From Cyclina sinensis (Eukaryota > Mollusca > Bivalvia > Venerida > Veneridae), in NCBI GenBank assembly GCA_012932295.1, contig JAAONU010000001.1:30783449-30847448 (forward strand): DNA of 64,000 bases, written 5' to 3'. Of this stretch, positions 11,801-26,800 are shown piece by piece (the stretch's first letter is position 1; the number at the start of each line of letters is the position of its first letter). The notes under the pieces were generated by a model, which did not search any database, was not told the origin of the DNA, and saw nothing but the letters and a program-made list of their open reading frames with translations. Both the position numbers and the translations under genes were made by a program.

Positions 11801-14800
11801 TTTCACTCTACCCAACAGCCTAAAATAAATAAACTCTTCAGGGGGTGCTGGTCATAAGAAACCTGTACTGACAATAAATAAACTGTGATAGTAAGTTACA
11901 ACACTCTTGTTGAAATGCGATAGTATTTAGTATGTATATATTTAAATGATGTTTTCTCAAGTGACAAGAACTTAGCAAAAGGAAACCTTTTGTTTTGTCT
12001 GCCACAGGGTGCAGGCCAACCAGATGATATTGAAGTAATTGGCTCTTCCCAAACTGGGGAACTCACTGAAGGGGGACAACTCCAAAGATCTGGATCCAAT
12101 ACAGATTTAAAGGTAAGATTTCAAAACTGCCTGAGTTTTCAGTTCATATGGTTTAAAATATGATTAGTACAATTTGACTTTATTATTGTAAACAAATGTC
12201 ATCAGCATATGTTTAAATGATTTGACAAAGATTAATCTATTCTTTTTGTAGTGCTTTTGCTGATATATATATTAATGTGAGACAGAAACAGGGGAAAACA
12301 GTTGAACATAATGCAGTATTGATTTAAAGCAAACAGAAATAATTTCATTGAGAGTAAAACATCTACTTCAGAAACAAAAATTGCTCCTAACAGAGATCAG
12401 ATACAAACATTTTTTAGCTCTCCTGAGAATATACTAAGGCTGAGCATTTGTGATTGCCTTGTGTCCAGTGTATGTCATGAATTGTGCATCATGCACTATC
12501 AACTTTTTACTTAAAATAACATCTTCTCCCCTAAACAACAAGGTAAAAGTTGATAAAACTTGGCAGGAATCTTCTTTGCTTGAAACTCTACCAAGGTTGT
12601 TCAAAGAATTTCATTCCATACAGAGCTCAGGTTGCTATGGCAAACAAGAATAAAAAAAACCTTTAAAAATAGCATTGTCTAGTAGACCTCTACCAAGTTT
12701 TTTCAAATTATGTCCCAGGGGTATTTTGTGGCCCTGCCAGAAGGGTTTCATGTTTTACATAGAATATTGAGAAACCCTTAAAAATTCTTCTTGTATGAAA
12801 CCACAAGACCCAGATTTCTGGAACTTGACATGAAGCTTTGTCTACCAAAATTGTTCAAACTTCGTTCTTGGGGTTTTTGGCTCTGCCAATGGGCTAGATG
12901 TTTTACACTGACTTATATAGGCAATCTCTTTAAAAATCATCTTGTCAGAAATGGCAAGGCTGAGACTTTTGAAATCTGTTATGCATAGCTTTGTCAAGTG
13001 AAACTGTATCAAGTTAGTTCAAATCATGTCTCTGGAGTCACTCTTGGCCCCTCCTGAGGGATGACTTGTTTTTTCAAATAAATATTGAGGAAAAGCTTTA
13101 AAATTCTTCTTGTATAAAACCACAAGGGTCAGATCTTTTTAATTTTGCACAAATCATTGTCAGCCTATAGGACTTGTACCAAGATTGTTCAGACTTTGGC
13201 CCTGGGGTCATTTTCAGCTCCACCTCCGAGGGTAAGATGTTTTACATAGACTTACATGTATATGAGAAAACTCTTTAAAAATCTTCTTATCAGAAACAGC
13301 AAAACTGAGACTTCTTAAATTTAGTCAGTGAATTCGTTATAACTATCTAGTGGTATTTTGTCAGGTTTGTTTAGATTACATCAATTGATACCTCCCACCC
13401 CACTCCCAAAGGGATCACATGTTTGATATAGAAAAATATAGGAAAGTCTTAAAACTTCATGTATGAAACCACAAGGAATGAAATTCAGCATAAAGCATTG
13501 TCTAGTGCACCTCTACCAAGATTATTCAAACTTTGGCCCTGGAGTCATTTTTTGCTCCACTGCATGGGCCAGATGTTTTACATAGACTTAGACAAACTCT
13601 TGAAAAATTTTCTTGTCAGAAGCCCTAAGGCTGAGACTTCTGAACTTTGGTTTGAAGCATCGTCTAGTGGACGACTCCTTATATTGTTCAAATAATGCCC
13701 TTTGTTTAGTTTTTTATTTTTTATTTTGATGATTTATACATTACATGGCACTTGTATTTCTTAACAGTTGGTATTTCTTAACAGTTGTAGTCAGGTGAGT
13801 ATTTAAAGACCATTATAGCCCTTTTGTCTAATTTCTAGGATCATATATGTCTGACCATTCCAAGTGAGGACAATTTAGTAAGATCAGCTAGTGAAATGAG
13901 TTTACCTCAGTCTGAGACATGGGAAGAAGATTCTGTCAATTCTTTACCGTCAACAACAGAGATGTCTGTACCATCAATGGCAGATACATCAGTGACAGCG
14001 TCAGACACTTCAGGGACAATGGCAGACACATCAGCTACAACAGCAGCTGATACTGTAGATGGCACAAATGTTAAAGATGATTTTGTAAATCCGAAAGGTG
14101 TAAGGTTTATACCACACCATCATCATGGACATGAGGGTAGGTACATACAGAGACAATTTATCCGATTATGTTGTTATAAATGTACATTGAAATGATTGAT
14201 GAAAAGTGTTAAAATGTTCAGTGTAAAGACATTATCAAAACTGACATCTTCATTTTCAAATATTGGCATACATGTATATGCTTTTGACATATATGCTTTT
14301 GACTTGCAGTAAAATAAAGTGGGTCACCAAACAGACCAGAAACTAAGTTTAAAGTTTCATTAGATCTGCCTGTTATGAAACTTTGAAGTATCCATCATGA
14401 AATAAAAGAGAAAACAAACAGAACTGAATTATACATGATTTTAATAAGTTACTTACTTAGTATAAAGATATTTGAGGAATTTTCATGACATTTGTTGAAT
14501 TTCCAGGCTCTGCACCTCTGATACCATATGGTCTGCCGTGTGTGAGAGAACTGTTTCGGTTCCTCATCTCTCTTACCAACCCCCTGGACAGACACAACAC
14601 AGACGTGATGATACACATGGGACTGAGTCTACTCACTGTTGCCCTGGAGACAGGGGCCGACCATATAGGACAGTTCTCTTCGCTTGTCTATCTAGTCAAA
14701 GATGATATGTGCAGATATCTGTTTATGGTAAGAATTTAAATAGAATTTTTGTTGGGGCAAGGATTTGGCATCTACTTGTGTTTTGTATTGTTATAGTAAA

Positions 14801-17800
14801 TTGTGTAATCAGGTGACTACTTAAAAGATTTTGAAAAAGTTTAATTTTATATTCTGTAATGTTGGATTCTGGTCTGACTGCTGTTATGACTTTAATCAAA
14901 ATTTGATCATTAACTTTATACTAAAATTTGAGGGGAAAAGTTCATGAAACCATATCTTATAAAGTCTTTTATGCAAACTTTTATCAGAGGTCATAAGATA
15001 AGTATCAGAAATGAATGTTACTGACTTTAATTGTTTATTTTATCATGAATGTTGTTTGAAGAGAACTCTCAGTTCAAGATTTAGCCAGACTTTATTAGAT
15101 GGGGACATGGGTAACATGAAGCAGTTTACTCTATATTTTCAGCTTGTGCAGTCGGAGAGATTGTCTCTGTCAGCTGCAGCACTGAGGGTGTGTTTCTTGT
15201 TGTTTGAGTCTATGAGGAGTCATCTCAAACTGCAGCTAGAGGTAATACATGTACTTACTGTTTGCATTGGTGTAAAAGTTTCTTCTATAATCTTTTAATG
15301 CATTAAAACTAGGTCAGAGATGCTTTGTTGAAGTAAATGATATTCATCATTTACAGTCATCATCATTCTCTGTCATCTAATTAGTTTCATTTTACTGTGA
15401 TTATAATCTGTTTAGCATTCATTTAACTTACAACAATCCCCGTTTCTCCAGTTATCACACACGTTCATAAATTATGACATAGCAGTATCTAGAATTAGGG
15501 TCTATGTAGAATATCACTTGTCTTCCATAACAATTCTTTGCCTTTTGTGGTAATATAGTAATGGTTATGCTGTGGTTTTCTGTTTGTAGATGTACCTCAC
15601 AAAACTGAGTGATGTGATTACATCTGACCATCCAAGAATAACTTATGAAGTGAGAGAACTTGCACTGGAATCTATAGTCCAGTTGTGGAGAATTCCTGGA
15701 CTGGTTACAGAGTTATATCTCAACTATGACTGTGACCTCTACTGCACAAACCTGTTTGAGGATCTTACAAAGCTTCTGTCAAAGGTAAATAATGAACTAG
15801 ACTCATCTATATGAAATAAAGTGATCTTGCATATATACTTAGCTGTAAACCATTCTTCCTCAGGGAGAATATAAGGAACCAAACATACCTGTGTTAAATT
15901 CAGTAAACCTGTGTAACATAATGTTTAAGAAAGTAAACTATTCTAAAAAGCAGTGAATACTGTAAACTAGTCTGGCATGTGTAATACACATTTAACTACT
16001 CTTATCCTTGTAAAAATTTAGTGACCAGCAAATGTATTTAAGGCTTTTACATGCAGAGGACTGCTTTATTATGTCTCCCCCCAAAAATGGGGGAGACATA
16101 TTGTTTTTCCCCTGGTTGTCCGTCCGTCCGTCTGTCTGTCTGTCCGTCACAAAATCGTGTCCGCTCTGTATCTTCCAAAGCCCTTGAAGGATTTTTATGA
16201 AACTTGGGTCAGATGTTCACTTCATCAAGGCGACGTGCAGAACCCACTTTGCGGGTGTGGTGTCTCAAGGTCAAGGTCACACTTGGAGGTTAAGTGTCAA
16301 ATGCCACAAAATTGTGTCCGCTCTGTATCTTCAAAAGCCCTTGAAGGATTTTTATGAAACTTGGGTCAGATGTTCACCTCATCAAGGCGACGTGCAGAAC
16401 CCACTTTGCGGGTGTGGTGTCTCAAGGTCAAGGTCACACTTGGAGGTTAAATGTCAAATGCCACAAAATCGTGTCCGCTCTGTATCTTCAAAAGCCCTTG
16501 AAGGATTTTTATGAAACTTGGGTCAGATGTTTACCTCATCGGGGGAGACATATTGTTTTTCCCCCGGTTGTCTGTCCGTCCATCTGTCCGTCACAAAATC
16601 GTGTCCGCTCTGTATCTTCAATAGCCCTTGAAGGATTTTTATGAAATTTGGGTCAGATGTTCACCTCATCAAGGTGACGTGAAGAACCCACTTTGCAGGT
16701 GTGGTGTCTCAAGGTCAAGGTCACACTTGGAGGTTAAATGTCAAATGCCACAAAATCGTGTCCGCTCTGTATCTTCAAAAGCCCTTGAGGGATTTTTATG
16801 AAACTTGGGTCAGATGTTCACCTCATCAAGGCGACATGCAGAACCCACTTTGCGGGTGTGGTGTCTCAAGGTCAAGGTGACACTTGGAGGTTAAGTGTCA
16901 AATTTTACAATCGTCTGATTCAATACTGCCTGCAGCAACTGGCTGGGGGGAGACATATGTTTTTGTTCAATCAAAAACCATTTCTAGTTTAGTTTTTGGC
17001 AATGCTACAGGTAGGAACAGCTGAAAACATTACAGTGCTTGTGTCTGCTAAAACCTTAAACTCATCTTTCTTTTTGAACATGATTCACCCTTCAGTGTTA
17101 GGAATTATGCTTTTAGAAAATTATAATCTGACATTAATTACTTATATTGTTGTATTTCCAGAATGCATTTCCAGTATCTGGTTTATTCTCAACCCATTTG
17201 TTGTCTCTTGATGCCCTGTTGACTGTGGTAGACACTATAGAGCAACACTGTCACAGCCGCATCCTCAAATCTACCTCTACCAGCCATGTAGACCAAACAA
17301 AGAAACATGCAGATACAGATGGTCAGGGGCCCCCGGTAGGGAACGGGAAAGAAAAAGTAGAGATAGGAGCCCCAGGTCCCCCTACAGCTGGTCCAGTTGT
17401 AGGACAGAAGTTGACACATGGTAAAGATGCAGCTACAGGTAGGGGCTTGTATTACTTTATAAGGTTCAGAAAAAACACAGCCTTCTAGGTTTAAAAATCA
17501 AAATATATCTTTAAAACCATGAAAAATGTTTTAAGGGTACATTATGCAAGTGAATTGTTTCATATTTCATTGAGTCAGCTGTAACAGTTTTGAGTATGAA
17601 TTAGAGGACCTTGAAGTGATACTTGTAAAATAGTAATGGTTATTCATTATTTCTCCCATATAATAGAAATGACTATTTATTGTTTATACCATATTTGATG
17701 AATTTACTAAATTTCATTTTTTGATAACAAAGTGACAAGCAAACCCAAAGAGGCTAGAAAAGGTCCCTACATTAAACCTAACAGAATGAAGATCACAGGT

Positions 17801-20800
17801 GACCTTCCCACAGAGGAGGAGCTTGTTGCACTTAAACAGAGAAAAAGGGTGAGTACCTTTACCTGATACTTGACAATCTGGGATGTATTTTGGGTATGTC
17901 ATTCTTTCAGAAGCTGTGAGAGTTTTTCATTCTCTCTTGAAGTTTCTGTATAGGGAGGTTGCTTAACAAGCTCTGCATGTGTTATTAAGTTAATGACAAA
18001 ATGGTTAGGTGTCCATCTGTGAATCAGGATATTAATCTGACATCACAGGTTTATAGATGTAAGTCACCACCTCAGAAAAGAATGCTATGCAGTTGCTAAT
18101 TACCTGACATGTGTTTGTTGGATGAAAATCTATGAGGTGATGTTACACCTATCAGAAGTCTTTTGGGTTATGTGTCACCTCATTTCATGGGTTTTTATAC
18201 GATGTCTAGATTTTATTTTGTATAGATACTTCCCTGCTCTGTTTGATATTTGAGTTATGTGAAATATAAGATTGTTGCATGAAAACAACATCAGTTCTGT
18301 ACAGAGACTTGAGTTCGGAATCATATGTTTTAGACACGTTAGTTACCGGGTACATTTAGATTGGTGGAGTATTTTTGTTTTTGAAGACACAGTTGCAACT
18401 AAGATTGTCATTAATTTGTGGTGACTTGAGTTTATATTGTGATATAAACTTACTTTATAGGTTTACCATACTGGTACTGAATATTTCAACCAGAAGCCAG
18501 CAAAGGGAATAGCTTACCTGCAGGAACAGGGGCTGTTATCTGATCCCTTGGACCCAGAGGAAGTGGTCACTTTCATAAAGGAGAACCCTAAGATTGACAA
18601 GAAGGTGCTTGGAGAATATATTACTAAAAGAAACAATAGCAAGCTACTGGAAGTATTTGTAAAGTAAGTCTGCTTTGCATTTCTCTTGAATGATATAACA
18701 ACTTTGGTTACCACAGATTAACACATTCTTAGCCTTCCAGTTTACCAAGTCTATTCCTTATCTTCGACTGAATGGTGATCTTACTTTATGAAAATCCTAT
18801 CATAAATACCAGTGAGAGTTGATCTAGTGGAAATGCATAGGACTAGTTGCACAGGTGTAGTTAGCTTGATTTAAGCTCCTCAACTTACTCTTCTAATTGT
18901 TGTTTGGGTGTGATGTAAAACTGGTGGCCGATGTATTGGTGGTATACATTGCCCTTGTAAAAGAACCAGGAGTCTGCCTGCAAGAAGATGGTGATTAACT
19001 ACACTCAGCAGAGCGTATTAGTCATGTGGGAAACTGGCATCAGTGAAAATTAAACTCAGAGTAGAGACATGATATACCCTAAAAATTGGTTACTGTATAC
19101 ATTTTGCAAAAAGCTTAGTTTCATTTAAGTACAGTCTGAAAGCTAGGCCACTAAAAACATTCTTTTGTGTATGTTCTTGCCTTTGTATAAGTTATAAATT
19201 ATACTATACTGCAAGCAATAGTTTGAACAGAATTATATCTCTTTTTAGGTCATTCCACTTTGAAGATCTGCGTATAGATGAAGCTCTGCGTCAGTATTTA
19301 GAAGCTTTCAGATTGCCAGGGGAGGCTCCAATTATATCACTGGTGCTTGAGCATTTTGCTGATCATTGGCATGTATGTAATGTTTACCAAAAGTTGTAGG
19401 GTGTTTAACCTGTAAGGAATATATTTAAAAATGAATTGACACTGTTTGTAGTCTACTGGCTTAGATCATAGTGAGAACTTAGAGAATACATAGCAAGTGT
19501 GGTCAGAGGTTTGTTAGTTTCCTGGCATTTACAAAAAAAATTAATAATTAGCCATATATCAGCATGGACTATTGCATGAAAAGGGGTACAGAATGAAATT
19601 GCATCACCACTGTTTAGAAAACTGATGATGATGTTACTTGTTTCTAAACAACTAGAAAAAAAAAGACAGACAGATGTAGTAGGAAGTAAATTATGCCATG
19701 GAGGATGGTAGGGTTATATTTTGTTTTGTGTTTTTGTAGCAATAGCTTAATATGGTGTTGGTGAATCAAAGTTGTAATTTTTACATATCCAGGGTATCAT
19801 CAATGTTTAAACAACTGACATTTGGAACTTTCTTTTTTACTCTTTGGTCATTCAAACTTCTGTATGTAACAAAGATACAATTTATAAAAAAGATAGCTGT
19901 ACCCAGAGTGTGCAAACTCAAGCCTGGTAAGGCAATCTGGCATGTAAAACCACTGCGCTAGACCACTGAACCAAAGAATTGATTCCCTGATTAAGTCAAG
20001 CAGTTATGTTATACAAACACAAGTAGATTTGAATCCAACGGTAACAGTAGACAAACTAGGTCCTGTTAGGATGATATTTTCGGAATGGTAGCTACATACA
20101 TGTTCATTTCTATTTCAGAAATCGAATGGAGAACCTTTCTTTAATGCTGATGCAGCATTCACCTTGGCCTATGCCATTATTATGCTGAATGTGGATCAAC
20201 ACAATCATAATGTCAAGAAACAAAATATACCAATGACTGTTGAGGTAATTTAGTTATACATATTTCATTAGAAATAATTATTTGTCTGTTTTCAGGGTAT
20301 AAATTCATATAAATTCCATGTCTACTGTACGAGGCAATGCTCACTATCTTCTGTCATGTTTATATAGCATGTACTGTTAAAAAATTTTCCCTCTTAAGTT
20401 TGTAGTATCCTCATAATTATGATTAAGCATTGTAGACTTAGGGTTTCTAAGAGAAAATGTTACCATAAAAGAAAATCATCTTGGCAAATCACAAAGTGCA
20501 CTACATAAAGAAAATGAGAGTCATTCCAGTGAAACATATATCACATCGCAGGAAGGCACTTGCAGAATTTTTCCTTCCTGGGGTGCGATAAATGTTTTAA
20601 TGGATTTTTTTTTTTAATTGGAATCGAGAATTTTCATTTAGATAAAGAAAATTTATTGATATAAATCTGTTTTAGCAATTCAAGAAGAACCTTACCAGGA
20701 CAAATGGTGGGGAAGATTTTGAGAGTGAAATGCTTGTGGAAATTTATAATGCCATAAAGTACGTTTATAAATTTTTACTGCTGCTCTGTATTCGTAATGT

Positions 20801-23800
20801 TGATGTAGCCTATGAATTCATTAGGATATGAAAAAAATTGAAATGATAAAAGATATTTGAAAGAAGTAAATACATGTATACAATCATTAAAAATTGAAAA
20901 AATCATTGAATAATTTCAAACTTTCTCTGAGAAAATGCATAAGGAATCTAGTAAGTGAAAATGTTTGTCTGCGTATTTGTGATATAGCTAAGATATGGTA
21001 TGTTAGAACAAATTGTCCTTTCATAGAACATCTAGATATTCTGATTTTGTTTTAGAACTGAAGAAATAGTAATGCCATCAGAACATACAGGTCTGGTCAG
21101 AGAAAACTACCTTTGGAAGGTAAATAATCATATTCAGCCTTATAACTGTTGAATTGTGTTTTTATAGTGAATAATGTTTGATCTCTTAGTGACATGAAAG
21201 CATTGTATTTTTGCACCACTTCTTTTATTATTGTACTGATTAAGAAAAAACTTTAAAGCGAACGTTTGCATAATTTTCAAGGACTCCTCAGTTTGTTAAT
21301 AATACAAAAACATTGAAGCATTATTGGCCATCTTGCTTGTGAAAACTGAGATAGGTGTAGTATTTCACATTATAATTGATACAGATTACAATAAATTTAT
21401 TCCTAACAACTGTAATCACACATGAATATGATTTTTATATTCTTGTAGTTTCCCCCCACCCCCACACACAAACACAAAAAAATTCCAGAAAAAAATCTAA
21501 ATTGATCATCATGATTGCAACTTGTCACATGAAGTTACCAATCTGTTACAGGTATTGCTAAAGAGAGGCAGTACAAAAGAGGGCTTGTTTACTCATGCCC
21601 CGACAGGTGCTTTTGACCATGATCTGTTCACACTTATCTGGGGACCGACTGTTGCTGCACTGTCATTTGTGTTTGACAAGTCTTCTTCAGATGAGTCCAT
21701 TATTGCAAAGGCCATATCAGGTTTCAGGTATGTGTAACATGTTTGAGTCTAATGGATTTTACTGACATTAGTTTTGATATTATATGTTATAGAATGACTA
21801 TGGATTTGTTTGTGAAAAGATTGTTTGATAGTTAGGTGTATTTCGCTCTACCTGCAAATATAATTCAGTGCGAAAAAAACAACAACAAAAACAGACAATT
21901 TTGGAAATAAAAAGGATAATGAAAAATATAAAGTTAATGCCTCAGAATTGTTGGAAATAGTATGTTAATGATCTTTTTATAAATATGTCCTTATAATATA
22001 TGAAAAATGAGAAAAAAAGATGCTGAAATATATCTGTCATTTAAAATATACACATAAACTTATTTCATGAAAATATATTTTTTCTCTTTCTCTACAGGAA
22101 GTGTGCTATGATATCGGCTCACTATGGGATGAGTGACGTGTTTGATAATCTAGTCATTTCACTGTGCAAGTTTACCACACTGCTTAGTTCTGTTGAGGTA
22201 AGATTTGATACACAGACTGGATATTACAAGAACAAAAATGTTACTCCATATTTTATTAACATTACACATGCTTTACAAGTAGGAAACATGATTAGTGTAT
22301 TTAGATTTATGATAGATGGTTTATGTACCATGTAGTAGCACAGATTATGTATTTCATTCTAGTCCCCTGAGAATATTCCTGTATCATTTGGAATAAACAA
22401 GAAGGCTCAGCTTGCAGCCAGGACTGTGTTCAGTTTGGCCCAGAGACATGGAGATATCCTCCGAGAGGGCTGGAAAAATATACTTGACTGTATGCTGCAG
22501 TTGTACAGGGCTAAACTCTTACCCAAAAGTATGATAGAGGTAGGTTTGTGGTTTTTAATTTGATAATTTATTTCCTTTCAGTCTTTTCTGTGTCATAAAA
22601 TTATGCACGTAGAACTGAAATTAAGAAAAAATACTCCTGTGGGGGGTTAACAGATGTAAAGACAGGTTAAATTTCTAGCTGCTGTAGTAGAAATAACTAA
22701 ATGAATACATAATCTAAGGGGCACTTCGTTTGGTATTCAATGAAATAGTTGATGTTTTCAGGTTACTACTAGTTACTGTATGTGACAGAGAAGCCTCATC
22801 TGCCTATTGTATAGTATGTCAGCTTTACTTAGCCTCCCTGTAGTAATCCTGTGTGAACCTAAGAAAATAATGCTACAGAATTCAGTATTGGAACTGTATT
22901 TATGTCAAAAAGAGAGCTTATAACCATATAGTATAAACACCAGTGTTATTACAGGTTGAAGATTTCCTGGATCCTACTGGTAAAATATGTTTGATAAAGG
23001 AAGAGAGTCAATCAAACCAGAAGTCTGAGTCTGGGTTCTTTGGGATTGTTTCATCTTACTTTGCCCCTGAGACGGCTGCCAGTAAGGGGCCAACCCCTGA
23101 GGAAGAAGAGGCAACAAAGCATGCAACAAAATGTATACGAGATTGTCAGCTTGAACAGCTGATTATAGACAGCAAGTTCCTGAGAGAGGAATCCTTGCAT
23201 GAACTTATAAAGGTATAAATAACAAATTGCTTTTAATTAACTATATATTACAACTAATAATTATTTATGCATATAGTAGGGGAAGCCTGATTACAGATGG
23301 AGGGTTTTCAGTGCAAAACAATTATCTCTCCTTATTTTATATGTTATATTTTACAATAGTTTTGGTCTTGAAAAGAAGAAAGACCATCTCATAAACATAG
23401 GAATTGATTTATTCAACTTGAAACAAATAGGAAGAATTAGCTCAGTAATTTTTTTTATGTGAAAATAAAAATCTTACCATGTACATGTATTTCTTTTCTC
23501 ACATTTAATGCCAAAGAACTTTTTGTTATATATATATATATATTTATATATTGCCTTACCTGGTCTGTTTTATGTTTTCAGGCTTTGATACTTACGTCAC
23601 AAGGACCGGAGGCTCATGAGTCAATGGGAACAATGTATGACGAGGATGCGGCTGTGTTCTTCTTTGAACAGTTTATTACTTGCATACTTCAAAACAGGTT
23701 AGTAGTTCTGTAAAATTTAATAAAGAAGAGCCACTTCTTTTTAGAATAGGATTTGGAAATTATGTGTTAATTTTCCTCCAGATTGCGGAAGATTTTTTTT

Positions 23801-26800
23801 TCAGGAATGGTGAATGGGTAAGTTTCCATTATTGATTTGTTTGACTTTGATAGAAACATGTAAGTTGCATGTTCCAATCTTGCACTTATGATATAACTGC
23901 AAAAATGAAAAGGAAAATGTGTGTTTATATGCTTTAAAAGTATGACAGAATTAAAAGGAAAAAAAAAACGATTTTGCCATTCTTTGCTTTCAGGGACAGA
24001 GTGACGCCCATATGGCAGTCAGTACGTGAACATATTTACAGTTTGATCGTGAATTCTACAGAACATACGTTCATGATAGAAAGGGCAGTTGTTGGACTCT
24101 TACGTATATCTATTCGATTATTGAGACGAGAAGAAATAGCCCCTCAAGTGCTTTCGTCTATTCAGATTCTGTTGATGATGAAACCGCAAGTGATACACGA
24201 CTTTCGCGTGTGTGAACAGATTTCTTATGGATTACACGAAATGTTGCGAACTAATGCAGCAAACATTCATTCGAGTCATGACTGGTACACACTGTTTGTG
24301 CTTCTAGAGGTTGTAGGGGCAGGAGTTAATCCCCCACCAGTGTTACAAGTGAATAGTGGAGTTAATGTCACTGAGGGTCTCATTGATGCTGGTAAGTTGG
24401 TCAAAGATTACTTGGTATGATTGGTTTTCTGTTTTAAGATGAAAACTAGTATTTCTAGAAATATAATACAATATTATATTACTCATTCTGACAGTCAAAC
24501 ATGTATGCAGTATTTGGTGTTGGTAATGTAGTATTTCTAAAATGAAAACCTCAGAAACACTTCTGTCAGATATGATTGGTAACACAGTAAGATATATGTA
24601 AAAATAATGCATCTTTGAGAAATATTCTATGCATGTAGGTGAATGTATATTCCATAGGTGCTCAGAGTGACAGTGAGTTACCTAGCTATGGCAGTGGAGG
24701 CATAGACTGTGAGTTACATAGTTACGGCAGTGTTACATCTGCACGATCTGATAGAGGTTACACATCTGACAGTGAGTTAGAGACACAGTCACGAAATCGA
24801 GCTACACCTGCTGAATTTGAAGTGAGGGCAGTTCCAGAAAACGGAAGTTGGATGCTGGTAAGTTTTTCAAAAACTTTCAGAAAATGTTTGAATTATTTGA
24901 ATTTGGATTGCACTTTTTTCTGGTTCTTTGTAATAATTAGCTTAGACTACTAAGATTTTTGAAAATAAATTCTTATCCTGTTTCTGCTTGTTTGTTTAAA
25001 AGTATACTATAATTGTTTTTCAGGTAAATAAAGATGAACCCTACAAGAAACTGGCCCCAGTTAATCAATACAGTATAGAATTGAATGAGCATGTGCAAAT
25101 CTGTGATAGTAAATCTTTGTTGAAATCCTCCGAAACCTTGTCATTCCTAGTGCGAGATGCAGCTCATATCACTCCACTTAACTTTGAAAGCTGTGTTCAT
25201 GCTATAAGAGCATTTGCTGAGGCATCCTTAAATGGAGGTGTGTTTTGTTCTTGTTTTTATTTCTGGTGAGGATGTGAATATTCTTTAAAAGGACATTTGT
25301 TCTGCTGAGTGGAACAAGTTTAGAAAAATGTTGTTAAAAGATTTGTGATTTTTTTTTTTTAATTTTAGAAAGGTTGTATTGGTTTCAGCAATAAGATTTT
25401 TTGCATGTTATTTCTAGGGTCATAGATAATATTGATATTAGATTTTAAAGATTTTCTTGATATAATTTCTATGAAGTTTAAAAAAGATCATGTTTAAAGA
25501 TGTTAACAGAAACAGTATGATACTTTTACTTGGTTTACCATCAAGTATAACCTTTCTTTGGAAAAGTTCAACTGTAGAGTGAAAACTAAGTTTAATTTCT
25601 TCATGTGGATTAAAAGGCAAATTGGATGTGTGTGTCATAAAAGTAGATGTAAACTAGGTACAGAATTTTACTCAATTATAATCTTTTTGTGTTTTTTTTG
25701 GCTTCATATCAAACACAAAAGGCTGGATTTGCCCTTGTTATTATTTTCTGACAGCTGTTCATTCCTCACTATTGTACTATAAAATTACAGTAGAGTTCTC
25801 ATATGGAAAGTTCACTTAATATTTGTAAATTTTGCATCCAAAAACTTCCCTACTTTTTTATCTACTTGCATTTTTTTTTGTAGGTCAGAAAAAAGTTGCT
25901 GTCTCACCAAAGCACTCAAAAGATAGGAAGGACAGGTCAAAGTTCAAACAAAAGAAGCAGTCACGGATGAAAAAGTCTCACTCTTCCCCGAGCCACATAC
26001 AGATCACTACAAGTTCTGACGAGGAGAACGAGGCTGAGGGAATGGATGCTGAGCTCCACTCTCTCTCTATACAAGTTGGTGCACACTTACACTTATGATG
26101 AAGATATTAAAAAAAAAGAAAATCGTCAAACAAAACAAAGTTGTTCTAGTTATTGGTAATGAAAAATTAATGGATTTCTCTCGAGGATTCTAAAAATGCA
26201 TGAGATATGAAACTTGAATATTGTAATTATGGAATAGTACCAGGAGAGAGAAGAAAAATCTTTTTACCCCGATAATGTTGCATTCTGTATTACTGATACT
26301 CTTTCTTAAAATTAGTGCTTCACATCACAACTACAGTTACATGTCTGTCTTTCTTCATAAATTTAGCTATAAAATACTACTGCTGATGCAATTAAATGTT
26401 TATTTAGAGAAAGCGTTTCATTTTTATGTTCCATAAATTGATGGTCATTTCTTTTCAGTTGTTGGATCTGATGCACACATTACATACTCGGGCTAACAGC
26501 ATATATTCCTCATGGGCAGAAGAAAGTCATGAACATGCTGAAAATGAACCAGTTGTTGATGCAGGGTCAGGGTCATTATGGGTCAAATGTTGGTGCCCAC
26601 TTCTACAAGGTCAGTGTATAATAATAATTATCTTATATAATGTGTATGTCGAATTTTATGGCCTAAAAATAAGTTAGAATCTTAATTACAATCAGTTGTT
26701 ATATCTTGTACTATGCACACATGGATGTGTTGTTTTGAATTAAGCTGAAGAAACCTGTGGCTGATGACATAAAATAGATAAATCATTGACAATACTTCAA

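Larger units (their letters stand above)
5837..17438 (+). other. GBF1: GBF1 N-terminal half: DCB, Ser/Thr-rich linker and HUS domain exons
   Basis: Exons 1-5 (residues about 1-213) encode the dimerisation/cyclophilin-binding (DCB) domain. Strongly conserved words include [33 protein letters not shown] and [20 protein letters not shown]. Exons 6-9 (about 214-496) are a low-complexity Ser/Thr/Lys-rich linker with repeated ADTS-like words in exon 9. This matches the variable linker of the family. Conservation returns at VNPKGVRF. Exons 10-13 (about 497-690) encode the HUS domain. The HUS box NYDCD sits at about residues 648-652 (exon 12). The last part of exon 13 and exon 14 form a variable linker before Sec7. 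Confidence 0.9.

Noticed and set aside
16157..16992. Several overlapping frames with MKLGSDVH and [11 protein letters not shown] repeats
   Set aside because: They are translations of the 157-bp tandem unit in different phases; no splice context or protein family supports them.
18840..19075. Possible further SINE in GBF1 intron 15
   Set aside because: Some SINE-like words (GTGATGTAAAAC, CCAGGAGTCTG) but no A or B box or borders that I can defend.
19899..19975. A tRNA gene on the - strand
   Set aside because: No seven-base acceptor stem and no clear anticodon loop; it resembles the SINE head at 11611.
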